Below are positions 43,401 to 52,156 of a stretch of DNA of 64,000 nt, piece after piece (the stretch's first letter is position 1; each line of letters starts with the position of its first letter). Position numbers and translations under genes: made by a program. The notes under the pieces were generated by a model. The model saw only the letters and a program-made list of their open reading frames with translations, was not told where the DNA came from and ran no database searches. The stretch is from assembly GCF_002846575.1 (NCBI RefSeq), contig NZ_PJND01000007.1:310001-374000 (forward strand). The letters are read 5' to 3'. This DNA is from Flavobacterium lindanitolerans. GTDB lineage: Bacteria; Bacteroidota; Bacteroidia; Flavobacteriales; Flavobacteriaceae.

Positions 43401-44215
43401 TAGAGGCAAAAAACAGCGGTGATATCGTTTTCAATAACGCTATGAGAGTTACAGAAGCAACAGGTAACGGGCAATTCTACAGAAGCAACCCTAACGCTAT
43501 TCAAAGCAGCGAAAACGGAAACGGAGAAGAAGAAACTGTTATTGAAAAGAACAGATTGTGGTTGAATATCACTAATGCTGCCGGGGCTTACAATGAAATT
43601 CTTGTAGGTTATGTTACAGGAGCTACAAACAGTATGGATGATGATTACGACGGAATAACATATGCTTCCGGAACTGCTCTTTACTCATTGCTTGATGCCA
43701 ACAAATTGGTTATTCAGGGAAGATCATTGCCTTTCAGTACTGCAGATGTTGTTCCTTTAGGATATATGGCTGCTACTGCCGGTGATTACAGCATCGGGAT
43801 TGAAAGCGTTGACGGTTTGTTTGAAAATCAGAAAGTTTTCCTTGTAGACAGATTGACTGGAACAGTACACAACATTAAGAATGACAGATACTATTTCTCA
43901 ACTACAGCCGGTACTTTCAATTCAAGATTTGAAATCCGTTATGTAAATGAAGCTCTTGGGATTGATACTCCTAAAGTAAATGCGAATGATATCATCGTTT
44001 ACAAAAAAGGAGACCAGATTGCTATCAAAGCAGATAATTTCACAATCGATACCGTTCAGGTTCTTGATTTGACAGGTAAAGAAATCTTCTTCAAAAAAGG
44101 AGTTAACAATAATGAGTTCACGACTACAGGAATAAACGTAGGAACACAGGTAGTTGTAGCAAAAATAACTTTGGATGACAACCAAACAGTTTCCAAAAAA
44201 GTCATCATGAATTAA
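40472..44215 (+). CDS. Very large secreted surface protein with PA14-like and Ig-like repeats and a type C-like T9SS sorting domain
   Basis: The product has 1247 residues. The signal peptide is 1-18. Next is a beta-rich N-terminal domain (about 25-200). A PA14/GLEYA-like module (about 215-350) contains FTVGGDDGYRLKIN. Two near-identical Ig-like units follow (about 371-450 and 457-535), sharing TYEWGTG, then GASITVSP and TTYWVRR. A second PA14-like module lies at about 540-690. A long beta-solenoid or sorting-associated region follows. The last 90 residues (from ALGIDTPKV to KKVIMN) resemble the T9SS 'type C' sorting domain. It probably acts as an adhesin or carbohydrate-binding surface protein; no catalytic motif was seen. 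Confidence 0.88.
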   Translation: MKKLFLLFVFLLPLFGFSQTTLVRWDGANKTASPYIIASNISAGNITGSNVDFMVDNWGNNGNAFNTAQWPSGTTPDYSKYIQVSISANSGNKIDLNQFNFEYQNYDSNGPSRMQVYYSKDASFPSNGTVLTTNNSLVTTNTNFNAVSVPLTGITVQSGETVYIRITFYGRTNGWSGPRIRIRHGYNDSAPSSHNASGPTITGTVTTACTPQGNPSVSPNGSWNGYVYSYSGTPAATTYLGYVTENETFDRNVGSGAVAGQTTVLCQQPTDNFYTVYKMTKTFPAGTYTFTVGGDDGYRLKINGESGYSISDWTDHGYTSGSTTKTFATSTTVNFVLEYYEKNGDSQVSFSYTCGNSPTAPTTLTSNATNNTICAGNSVILTAGGGSVNTSTYEWGTGTTVGSNVISGTGASITVSPSTTTTYWVRRKGAAPCNFTTTGLTLQITVAAPTATAPTSITGVTTLCAGGSTTLTANGGSGSTYEWGTGTAIGSNIISGSGASITVSPAATTTYWVRRINSTPCSTATSGVTVAVNVTTPSGDPTAFGNNAWNVYGYNVGSMTPALANYAGYYTQNTLGLNTQDMANNGWNNETSPSYSAGWTGCPVRVDDFTMVHKRKGFPCGKYQLSMDNWDDETRVYVNGTVVFYNSGWSGSNPTPTVVGTYALDSNSTIEVVTREIGGYANVKLSLTAINATYNGTSWSTSPEGASIVIDGDLQLNSNLNVCSCKVNPNKTLKVNPGVNLLVQNEVVVAPTANFIVENNASLIQVNDNASNSGKVTVRRNTTPVTRYDFTYWSSPVAAADWTLRDLSPNTLADKYLSYNAAGNGWVTEMNGAAAMQTGKGYIVRAPQQYSLTAPVIFETKFIGAPNNGVKKIEAKVGTTLKSNLIGNPYPSAISADKFYEANKGTIKGTFYFWTHNIAVSSTPDANGVYNYNPASYISYNATGATGNGDTSNCTTCGNNPSNKFKGNIASGQGFFVEAKNSGDIVFNNAMRVTEATGNGQFYRSNPNAIQSSENGNGEEETVIEKNRLWLNITNAAGAYNEILVGYVTGATNSMDDDYDGITYASGTALYSLLDANKLVIQGRSLPFSTADVVPLGYMAATAGDYSIGIESVDGLFENQKVFLVDRLTGTVHNIKNDRYYFSTTAGTFNSRFEIRYVNEALGIDTPKVNANDIIVYKKGDQIAIKADNFTIDTVQVLDLTGKEIFFKKGVNNNEFTTTGINVGTQVVVAKITLDDNQTVSKKVIMN
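41575..42080 (+). repeat. Tandem Ig-like repeat within the large T9SS gene
   Basis: Two adjacent units of about 240-250 bases encode nearly the same Ig-like domain. A 24-base stretch starting GGAGCTTCAATCACTG is identical in both, and codon use is strongly conserved. This suggests a recent internal duplication that could expand or contract by recombination. Confidence 0.8.
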
Positions 44216-44235
44216 GACTAGATAATTCACTTCAG

Positions 44236-44275
44236 AATCCCATAAGCAATCGTCTTGTTTATGGGATTTTTTTGT
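44236..44275 (+). terminator. Rho-independent terminator after the large T9SS gene
   Basis: AATCCCATAA (44236-44245) pairs with TTATGGGATT around a 13-base loop and is followed by a seven-T run. The minus-strand side has no T run, so it serves the + gene. Confidence 0.85.
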
Positions 44276-45433
44276 TTAAGGCTTTGCCAACAAGATGCTG
44301 ACCGCGTTACCGCCAAAGCCAACAGCATTGACTAAAACTTTACGTATTGCTTTTTTTTCTTTTTGGTTTTCTGCAAAGGGCACGGCAATAAATTTTTGGT
44401 GCTGCATCATCAATAAGGCCATTTCAATACTCAACATTCCTGAAGCGCCAAAAGTATGCCCAATCTTCCATTTGTTAGTGGTTAGCATTGGCAGATGGTC
44501 TCCAAACAAAAGTTCAATTGCTTTTAGCTCAGAAGAATCACCCTTGATTGTTCCGGGGGCATGCATGACTATCGCATCTACATCTTTGATAGCTGTCGTT
44601 CCTAAAGCCATGGCCATCGATTTCTGGAAGCATTGGGCTTCGGCAGAAATAGAAATGCTATGTTCTAAAATTTCTGTCGCATAGCCAACACCTTCAATAT
44701 AAGCAAGTGCATTTTGCCTTTCTCCTGTTTCCAGACAGGCTACCGATGCTCCTTCTCCCAACACCATAGAATTTTGGTTTTTTTCCCTATCAAAAGCACG
44801 GCATGGAAATTCATCCTGGCTTTTAGAATAGATTTTCAGGGCATTCATCTGGGCGATAGTAAATGGCGTAAGGGGAGCCTCGCTACCGCCTACCAAAAAC
44901 TTGTCTGCCATACCTGAACGCAACCATGCTATACCGTTAAGCACGGCATGTAGGGCTGTTGAACAGGTTATGGAATGAGATATTTCCGGACCTTTACTAT
45001 TAAGGTCATGGGCTACCCAGGAAGAAATGTTTCCCAGAGTAGTAGTTGGCGATGCCAGAGTATGGGTTTTTCCGGTTTCCAGAAATTCCTGAAAATGTTT
45101 TTCAAATAGTTGGGTGGCGCCACGCGATGATCCAATATTGATACCAAAATCGTCCCCCTGTTTCCATCCTGCATTTTCTATAGCTTTTCGGGAAGCCATT
45201 ATTGCATATAAAACAGATTCGTCCAAATTTTTATACTTACTTTCAGAATCTCTCAACTTTGCGATTTCATTCTTGAGATATCCGGGAAGCATGGCAGCCA
45301 AAGCCTTTGTATTCCCTATCGGGTATTCTGAAATTGAAGTTGCTCCGTTTAGATAATTCTGCCAGATTTGTTCCGGAGAATTCCCTAAAGGCGAAATCGA
45401 AGACAGGGACGTAATGGCTATTTTTTGAGACAA
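44276..45433 (-). CDS. Beta-ketoacyl-ACP synthase family protein in the biotin operon
   Basis: The 385-residue thiolase-fold condensing enzyme has a complete FabF/KAS II-type triad: Cys157 (SITCSTALHA), His291 (VMHAPGTIKGDS) and His326 (KIGHTFGASG). NAVGFGGNAVSILL at the C-terminus is the usual family ending. It is the last gene of a bioD-bioA-KS operon on the minus strand, 57 bases after bioA, and ends against the terminator of the convergent T9SS gene. Biotin needs a pimeloyl thioester, normally built by two fatty-acid-type elongation rounds. A dedicated ketosynthase in that pathway is my inference from position; a general FabF-like role is the alternative. Confidence 0.92.
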   Translation of the reverse strand: MSQKIAITSLSSISPLGNSPEQIWQNYLNGATSISEYPIGNTKALAAMLPGYLKNEIAKLRDSESKYKNLDESVLYAIMASRKAIENAGWKQGDDFGINIGSSRGATQLFEKHFQEFLETGKTHTLASPTTTLGNISSWVAHDLNSKGPEISHSITCSTALHAVLNGIAWLRSGMADKFLVGGSEAPLTPFTIAQMNALKIYSKSQDEFPCRAFDREKNQNSMVLGEGASVACLETGERQNALAYIEGVGYATEILEHSISISAEAQCFQKSMAMALGTTAIKDVDAIVMHAPGTIKGDSSELKAIELLFGDHLPMLTTNKWKIGHTFGASGMLSIEMALLMMQHQKFIAVPFAENQKEKKAIRKVLVNAVGFGGNAVSILLAKP

Positions 45434-45490
45434 AACAGAATCATTATTTTAAGGCAAAGCAAATCTTGCCGGAATGTTTTCGGAACAAAT

Positions 45491-46762
45491 TTAAACTATT
45501 TCTAAGGCTTCTTCCACAACAGCATATACTTTTTCCAATTGCTTATCCGAAATTATATAGGGCGGCAGTATATAGACAATATTGCCAACAGGACGCAAAA
45601 CGATACCCTGATTTATAAAAAAATCATATAGTTTGTTCCGGAAGTCGCCATAATAGCTTTCTGATGTTTCCGTTTTAATTTCCAATGCAAAAATCACTCC
45701 CAGAGTTCTTGTTTCCTTTACTCTTGGATGACTGCTGATTTTTTTCTGAAATTCTGTATGTTTCTGATGTACCCGCCGGATATTGTCCTGCATTTCCTTA
45801 CTCTTCAACAATTCAAGACTTGCCAAAGCGGCAGCACAGCCTGTAGGATTCGCAGTAAAAGTATGTCCGTGAAACAATGCCTTGTTAACATCGTCATTAT
45901 AAAACCCATCGAACAATTCTTGAGTAAAAGTTGTTATGGCCATTGGAATTGTGCCTCCGGTCAAAGCTTTAGAAAGACACATCATATCCGGAGCATTTTC
46001 AAGATAATTACAGGCAAAATTTTGTCCGGTTTTCCCAAATCCGGTCATGACTTCATCTGCAATGGTAAAAACCGAATTCTCCCTACAGATAGCCATTAAT
46101 TTATCCAAAGCAAAAGTTTCATACATTACCATTCCTGCCGCACCCTGAACCAGTGGCTCAAAAATAAACGCGGCATATTCATTTGTTTTAACCAGCTTTT
46201 CCAAAGCCTTAAACGATTCCTGCTCCTTTCCTTTTACGGGAACGGGAATACGGACTACTTCAATAAGCGAACCACGGAAAGCTTCCGTAAAAAAAGATAT
46301 TCCACTAGCCGCCATTGCCGCAAATGTGTCACCATGGAAGGCATTCTCAAAAGCAATAATTTTTGTTCGTTTCTCTCCCTTATTGTAAAAATATTGCAAC
46401 GCTACTTTTAATGCCACTTCAACGGCAGTCGAGCCATTATCAGAATAAAATATTTTCTTCTGGTTGTCCGGCAAAATTTCCATAAGTTTTTCCGAAAGCA
46501 GAACTGCCGGCTCATGCGTAAATCCGCCAAACAAAACATGTTCCAGGGATGTAAGCTGTTTGTGGATAGCATCGGCTATAAACCGGTTGCTATGTCCATA
46601 AGGGTTCACCCACCATGAAGCAATCGCATCAATATATTCTTTTCCGTTTTCATCCCATAATAAGGCGCCTTCGCCTCTTATAATTGCAATAGCAGGCTTT
46701 GCCAGCTTATGCTGTGTATAAGGATGCCAGTTATGCTGCTGGTCTCTTTCTGAAAGGGTCAT
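45491..46762 (-). CDS. bioA: Adenosylmethionine-8-amino-7-oxononanoate aminotransferase
   Basis: A 423-residue PLP-dependent class III aminotransferase that converts KAPA to DAPA using SAM as amino donor. WHPYTQHK near the N-terminus is a BioA hallmark. SDNGSTAVEVALKVA binds the PLP phosphate region, the metal-independent DEVMTGFGKTG follows, and the Schiff-base Lys lies in LSKALTGGTIPMA. It follows bioD by 12 bases and precedes the ketosynthase gene. Confidence 0.97.
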   Translation of the reverse strand: MTLSERDQQHNWHPYTQHKLAKPAIAIIRGEGALLWDENGKEYIDAIASWWVNPYGHSNRFIADAIHKQLTSLEHVLFGGFTHEPAVLLSEKLMEILPDNQKKIFYSDNGSTAVEVALKVALQYFYNKGEKRTKIIAFENAFHGDTFAAMAASGISFFTEAFRGSLIEVVRIPVPVKGKEQESFKALEKLVKTNEYAAFIFEPLVQGAAGMVMYETFALDKLMAICRENSVFTIADEVMTGFGKTGQNFACNYLENAPDMMCLSKALTGGTIPMAITTFTQELFDGFYNDDVNKALFHGHTFTANPTGCAAALASLELLKSKEMQDNIRRVHQKHTEFQKKISSHPRVKETRTLGVIFALEIKTETSESYYGDFRNKLYDFFINQGIVLRPVGNIVYILPPYIISDKQLEKVYAVVEEALEIV

Positions 46763-46774
46763 ACGCTCATCTTA

Positions 46775-47392
46775 TTATAAGGCTTTCAAATTATTGGCAA
46801 ATAAATCGGCATATTCCCGAATTACATTTTTATCAAAATAAGGCTCGTCCTCAATTCTGCCAATACATTTCAATCCGGTTTTACTTAGTATTATTTCTTC
46901 TGTGGCTTTGTTTTCGTTTCCATTGAATACAATTCCGGCAATATCAAGTTTTTTATCTCTCAATGCAGCAATAGTCAATAGCGTATGGTTAATACTTCCC
47001 AGATAATGCCTCGAAACAACAACAACTTTGTAATCTTTCTGAATCAAATCTATAACAGTATCTTTTTCATTTAAAGGCACAAATACGCCCCCGGCACCTT
47101 CAATTACAAGACTGTTCTTTGTTTTTGGTTGTTTTATCTTTTCCAGTTCGATAGTTATACCTTCCTTTTCCGCTGCAAAATGCGGACTGGCAGGCGTCTG
47201 CAACAAATAGCTGTTGGGATGGATTTTTGTTTTTGAATTGGTTAACAGCCTTTCTAATTTATGGCTATCGGAATTATCGGCATCGCCGGCCTGAATCGGT
47301 TTCCAATAATCGGCCTCCAGACTTTCTGTAATAATTGCTGAAGCAATGGTCTTGCCTACATCGGTTCCTATTCCTGTGACAAAAATTTTCAT
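46775..47392 (-). CDS. bioD: Dethiobiotin synthetase
   Basis: The product has 205 residues and carboxylates DAPA to close the ureido ring using CO2 and ATP. The P-loop is GIGTDVGKT (residues 7-15), and YWKPIQAG and VIEGAGGVFVPL are the other family motifs. It is the first gene of the minus-strand bioD-bioA-KS operon, with a well-matched promoter 40 bases upstream. Confidence 0.97.
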   Translation of the reverse strand: MKIFVTGIGTDVGKTIASAIITESLEADYWKPIQAGDADNSDSHKLERLLTNSKTKIHPNSYLLQTPASPHFAAEKEGITIELEKIKQPKTKNSLVIEGAGGVFVPLNEKDTVIDLIQKDYKVVVVSRHYLGSINHTLLTIAALRDKKLDIAGIVFNGNENKATEEIILSKTGLKCIGRIEDEPYFDKNVIREYADLFANNLKAL

Positions 47393-47429
47393 ATTTGATG
47401 GTTCTATGTCTAATGCAGATTGAATATTT

Positions 47430-47437
47430 CAAAGGTA
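47430..47437 (-). promoter_or_regulatory. bioD-bioA operon promoter
   Basis: On the minus strand TACCTTTG fits TAnnTTTG. A TTTG at 47461-47464 (minus) gives the -33 element with a 23-base spacer. It is divergent from the AI-2E transporter promoter about 130 bases away. Confidence 0.6.
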
Positions 47438-47563
47438 CGACTTGAGATTAATTTCCGCGACAAACAGACAATTTATAGTTTTTCTATGCTATTTTAACCT
47501 CAAAACATGTGAATCCCGTAAGATTTTATTATAGTTTTTGAAAACAACCGCTTTTTTAATTGC

Positions 47564-47571
47564 TAAATTTG
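47564..47571 (+). promoter_or_regulatory. Promoter of the AI-2E-family transporter
   Basis: TAAATTTG fits TAnnTTTG, with a TTG at 47538-47540 as -33 element and a 23-base spacer. This element rules out TTG 47538 as a translation start. Confidence 0.6.
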
Positions 47572-47600
47572 AAAGAAATAACCTCATAATCTGCAATAGT

Positions 47601-48692
47601 ATGCCCATAGCAAAAGTACCGTCTTACATGAAAGCCGTTTATATTTCCTTGCTTATCATCATAATTATTTTTTTTATGATAATGGCGAAAGCAATATTAG
47701 TTCCTTTGCTTGTTTCCGGCTATATAGCCATGCTCATGACTTCATTCTGCAATCGTCTTGAAGGATGGAAAATACCCAGGTCACTAAGTGCATTTATTGC
47801 ACTGCTTCTCATCATTCTGCTGGCTTTGGGATTAATTTTCTTTATTGTTTCCCAATTGCAAAGTTTTACAAATGACGTGGAAATGAATATGGAAGAAAGC
47901 CTGAATAATTTTGCTATAAAAATCAATACAAGTATTGAGAATTTTATTGGCTATGATATTGGTATGGGCGATGGTTTCAAGATTAAAAAAATCATGGAGC
48001 TTATCCAATCCGGTAACACCAATATTACCGAACTGCTTTTTACAACAATAGGAACCTTATCCAACATCATCCTTTTACCGGTTTTTATCTTTTTCTTATT
48101 GATTTACAGAGACCATCTTGCCGTTTTTGTTACAAAAGTATTTGACAAACAGCGCAACAAAGTACTCATGGAACATATGGTTTCTATGCGAAAAATTGTC
48201 CATGCCTATATTGTAGGCGCGGGAAAAGTGATGATTATTTTGGGAATCGTAAATACGGCTGTTTTATTTGCTTTGGGAATCAAACATGCCATCTTTTTTG
48301 GGATGATTGCCGGGTTGTTGAACATTATACCCTATGTAGGGCCTTTTATGGGTGCCTTAATGCCGTTTGCCTACGCTTTGATAACCAAAGACAGCTTATT
48401 TTATCCTTTTGCCGTTATTGTCTCTTTTACACTGATTCAGTTTATGGAAGGCAGTTTCCTGACACCTAAAATTACTGGTGCGAATGTAAACCTGAATGCA
48501 TTTATTACTTTTTTAGGACTGTTGATAGGAGGAGCTATTTGGGGAGTAGTGGGAATGATTTTGATTATACCCACAATTGCCATATTAAAAAAGCTGTTTG
48601 AGCTAAGTCCGGACACAGAACCTTATGCCTACCTGTTTGGCGAGGAAGATGCGCAATGGTTTAAACGCCGAAAGCCTAAAACAGATAGTTAG
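47601..48692 (+). CDS. AI-2E-family transporter (UPF0118, TqsA/PerM-like)
   Basis: A 363-residue membrane protein with about eight helices. Two or three lie at the N-terminus, then a soluble amphipathic stretch (about 75-130) and five more helices. The FFGMIAGLLNIIPYVGPFMGA segment and GSFLTPKITGANVNLNAF are family signatures. Members export or leak autoinducer-2, act as Na+/H+ antiporters or have unknown substrates, so function is open. The longer frame from TTG 47538 would begin in the promoter, so ATG 47601 is used. Its 3' end overlaps bioF tail-to-tail by 17 bases. Confidence 0.9.
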   Translation: MPIAKVPSYMKAVYISLLIIIIIFFMIMAKAILVPLLVSGYIAMLMTSFCNRLEGWKIPRSLSAFIALLLIILLALGLIFFIVSQLQSFTNDVEMNMEESLNNFAIKINTSIENFIGYDIGMGDGFKIKKIMELIQSGNTNITELLFTTIGTLSNIILLPVFIFFLLIYRDHLAVFVTKVFDKQRNKVLMEHMVSMRKIVHAYIVGAGKVMIILGIVNTAVLFALGIKHAIFFGMIAGLLNIIPYVGPFMGALMPFAYALITKDSLFYPFAVIVSFTLIQFMEGSFLTPKITGANVNLNAFITFLGLLIGGAIWGVVGMILIIPTIAILKKLFELSPDTEPYAYLFGEEDAQWFKRRKPKTDS

Positions 48693-49821
48693 CAAGTGTT
48701 TCCAAAACTTTGGTGATTTCTTCTCCGGAATTAAAACTATGGAGGCAAAACCGGAGCCTTTCCTGATTTTCAGGAACTGTAGGCGAAAGGATTGCCTTTA
48801 CATCAAATCCGTGTTGCTGTAATTTGCCGGCTATCGCTTTTACTTTGTCATTGCCGGGTATTATGGCCGACTGTATGGCTGATTTATTTCGGACAAAAAC
48901 CGGCTTTAATCCTAATCGCTGTTTCTCCTGATTAAAATGCAGGATATTGTTCCGCAATTTTTCAATTGCCGGCTTTTGGATTTCCAGATTTTTATAGGCA
49001 ATTAAAATTCCGGCTACAGAGTGAGGCGGTAATGCCGTAGTATAGATAAAGCTACGGGCAAAATTCACCAGAAAATCCTTGAGTTGTTTCGAGCCTAAAA
49101 TGGCCGCACCATGTGCTCCCAAACCTTTTCCAAAAGTGACTATCCTTGCAAAAATCTTGTCCTGCACACCCAAATCCTGTACTAATCCCTGACCTGATTC
49201 TCCAAAAACGCCTAAGGCATGGGCTTCATCAATAACCAAAAAGCAACCGTGTTGTTCTGAAATAATAGTGAGCCTTTCTAAATCAGGCGAATCACCATCC
49301 ATTGAAAAAACAGATTCCGTAACAATATAAATAGCTAAATTTTCGGATTTATATTTTAAAATCAAGGCTTCCAGTTCGCCAAGATTGTTATGCTCAAATT
49401 TAAACGACCTGGCATTAGAAAGCCGGATACCATCCCGTATTGATGCATGGCTGTATTCATCATACAGTATGAAATCATTGCGTTGCGGAACGGAACTGAA
49501 AAACCCCAAATTGGCATCATAACCGGAATTAAACACCAAAGCCATTTCTGTATCATGGAAACGGGCTATATGTTCTTCCAATTCCTTATATAGAGCATGG
49601 TTTCCTGACAAAAGCCTTGAGCCGGTTGCCCCATTTTGAATTATGCCTTGGTGTGAAAGATACTGATGTGTCTGTTGGAAGATAGCTTCAGACTTTGAAA
49701 ATCCCAGATAATCATTGGAAGCAAAATCAATCAGGTTATTGGGTTCGGGCAAAACCCTGAACGAGTTGCCCTGTTTTCTTTGTTCGATTTTTTGCTGCAA
49801 GGATTTTGGAAAACGTTTCAT
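48676..49821 (-). CDS. bioF: 8-amino-7-oxononanoate synthase
   Basis: A 381-residue PLP-dependent alpha-oxoamine synthase that condenses pimeloyl-ACP or -CoA with alanine to KAPA. FASNDYLGFS, GSRLLSGNH, EYSHASIRDGI and the PLP lysine in TFGKGLGAHGAAILGS are seen in order. ATG 49821 (MKRFPKSLQ) is preferred over 49839 because the promoter -7 element overlaps the longer start. It is separated from bioD by the divergent AI-2E transporter gene. Confidence 0.96.
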   Translation of the reverse strand: MKRFPKSLQQKIEQRKQGNSFRVLPEPNNLIDFASNDYLGFSKSEAIFQQTHQYLSHQGIIQNGATGSRLLSGNHALYKELEEHIARFHDTEMALVFNSGYDANLGFFSSVPQRNDFILYDEYSHASIRDGIRLSNARSFKFEHNNLGELEALILKYKSENLAIYIVTESVFSMDGDSPDLERLTIISEQHGCFLVIDEAHALGVFGESGQGLVQDLGVQDKIFARIVTFGKGLGAHGAAILGSKQLKDFLVNFARSFIYTTALPPHSVAGILIAYKNLEIQKPAIEKLRNNILHFNQEKQRLGLKPVFVRNKSAIQSAIIPGNDKVKAIAGKLQQHGFDVKAILSPTVPENQERLRFCLHSFNSGEEITKVLETLANYLF

Positions 49822-49826
49822 AGCAG

Positions 49827-49834
49827 CAAATGTA
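49827..49834 (-). promoter_or_regulatory. Putative bioF promoter (-7 element), nearly leaderless
   Basis: On the minus strand TACATTTG fits TAnnTTTG and ends 5 bases before the bioF ATG, so the mRNA would have little or no leader. Confidence 0.5.
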
Positions 49835-49934
49835 AGCAACTTTTATGCTGTTTGAAAGTTGTACATTTTAATACATAGCGTATATAAGTTTTATACCAAA
49901 CAATAAAAAAAATAAATCCTTTCACTAAAAATCT

Positions 49935-49993
49935 CTTTGCGTCTCTGCGCCTTTGCGAGCAACTATTTCACGAAAAGACGCAGAGACGCAAAG
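49935..49993. repeat. Inverted repeat of GACGCAGAGACGCAAAG type between bioF and atpC
   Basis: CTTTGCGTCTCTGCG (49935-49949) and CGCAGAGACGCAAAG (49979-49993) are perfect 15-bp complements around a 29-base loop, which holds a further CTTTGCG copy (49951-49957). The sequence is far more GC-rich than its surroundings. It is in the 265-base gap between bioF (-) and atpC (-). There is no T run. Confidence 0.8.
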
Positions 49994-50040
49994 TGAAAAT
50001 AGGCTTTATTTTAATATAAACTCCATAACCATTTAAAACA

Positions 50041-50067
50041 AAAAAGCCCGGCAATTGCCAGGCTTTT
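50041..50067 (-). terminator. Rho-independent terminator of atpD-atpC
   Basis: On the minus strand AAAAGCCTGGCAATTGCCGGGCTTTTT forms a hairpin (one C:A mismatch) followed by a T run, 20 bases after the atpC stop. Confidence 0.88.
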
Positions 50068-50086
50068 ATCTTGGAATAAAATCAGA

Positions 50087-50368
50087 CTACTCTACAAGAA
50101 TATTGATTTTATTGTCATTCATTTCTAATGTTCCGGATTCGATCGATAAATGATATTTTTTATCGTCTCCTAAAAAGAACTTGCCTTCTGCTTCTTTTGA
50201 AAATTCAAAGCTGTCAGCAGCAATCTTGATATCTCCTTTTGTCAGGATAGAAATAATTGCAGCGTGATGGTTTAGCATTTGGAATTCTCCATCAACTCCC
50301 GGAACCGTAACAGAAGTTACTGTTCCTGAAAATAATTTTGCTTCTGGCGATATAATTTCTAAATACAT
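50087..50368 (-). CDS. atpC: F-type ATP synthase epsilon subunit
   Basis: A 93-residue short-form epsilon subunit: only the N-terminal beta-sandwich is present (EIISPEAKLFSG through VPGVDGEFQMLNHHAAIIS), and the usual C-terminal helical hairpin is lacking. It connects the central stalk gamma subunit to the c-ring; the missing helices in longer forms are regulatory. Co-transcribed with atpD from 46 bases upstream. Confidence 0.96.
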   Translation of the reverse strand: MYLEIISPEAKLFSGTVTSVTVPGVDGEFQMLNHHAAIISILTKGDIKIAADSFEFSKEAEGKFFLGDDKKYHLSIESGTLEMNDNKINILVE

Positions 50369-50414
50369 TTTTCTTTGCTTTAGGCTTTAAGCTTTAGGCT
50401 TGAAGCAATTAAAA
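50369..50414. repeat. atpD-atpC spacer with GCTTTAGGCTT stutter repeat
   Basis: GCTTTAGGCTT occurs at 50377-50387 and 50391-50401, separated by TAA, and a TTTAAGCTTTA palindromic core lies between. It is a third, unrelated-looking degenerate repeat type placed in an operon gap. Confidence 0.6.
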
Positions 50415-51929
<1,515 letters not shown>

Positions 51930-51987
51930 TTATGTATTTATTAAATAGCTATTTAGGTTTATGAAAAACACCTCTTTTTTCAGAGCG

Positions 51988-51995
51988 CAAAGATA
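51988..51995 (-). promoter_or_regulatory. Putative atpD-atpC promoter (-7 element)
   Basis: On the minus strand TATCTTTG fits TAnnTTTG, giving a leader of about 55-60 bases before the atpD ATG at 51926. Confidence 0.5.
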
Positions 51996-52104
51996 GTTTT
52001 AAAAATGAAAAATTAATAATGTTTTTATAAAAAAATACGAAAAAAATACAGGATTGTCTGTTTAACGAATATTACGACAACAAGTATGCAGAATTCCAAA
52101 AACG

Positions 52105-52140
52105 AAAAAAAGCCATTATGCTTTCACATAATGGCTTTTA
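52105..52140 (-). terminator. Rho-independent terminator after the SGNH lipoprotein gene
   Basis: AAAAGCCATTATG and CATAATGGCTTTT form a perfect stem with a 6-base loop. On the minus strand a T run follows. It lies 17 bases after the stop of the SGNH hydrolase gene. Confidence 0.9.
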
Positions 52141-52156
52141 TATCTGGAAATTTATT

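Noticed and set aside
45728..46099. 123-codon open frame on the plus strand
   Set aside because: It is antisense to bioA and lacks any recognisable feature.
47538..47600. TTG start extending the AI-2E transporter by 21 residues
   Set aside because: A two-element promoter (TTG 47538-47540 and TAAATTTG 47564-47571) lies inside that extension, so it would not be transcribed as coding sequence.
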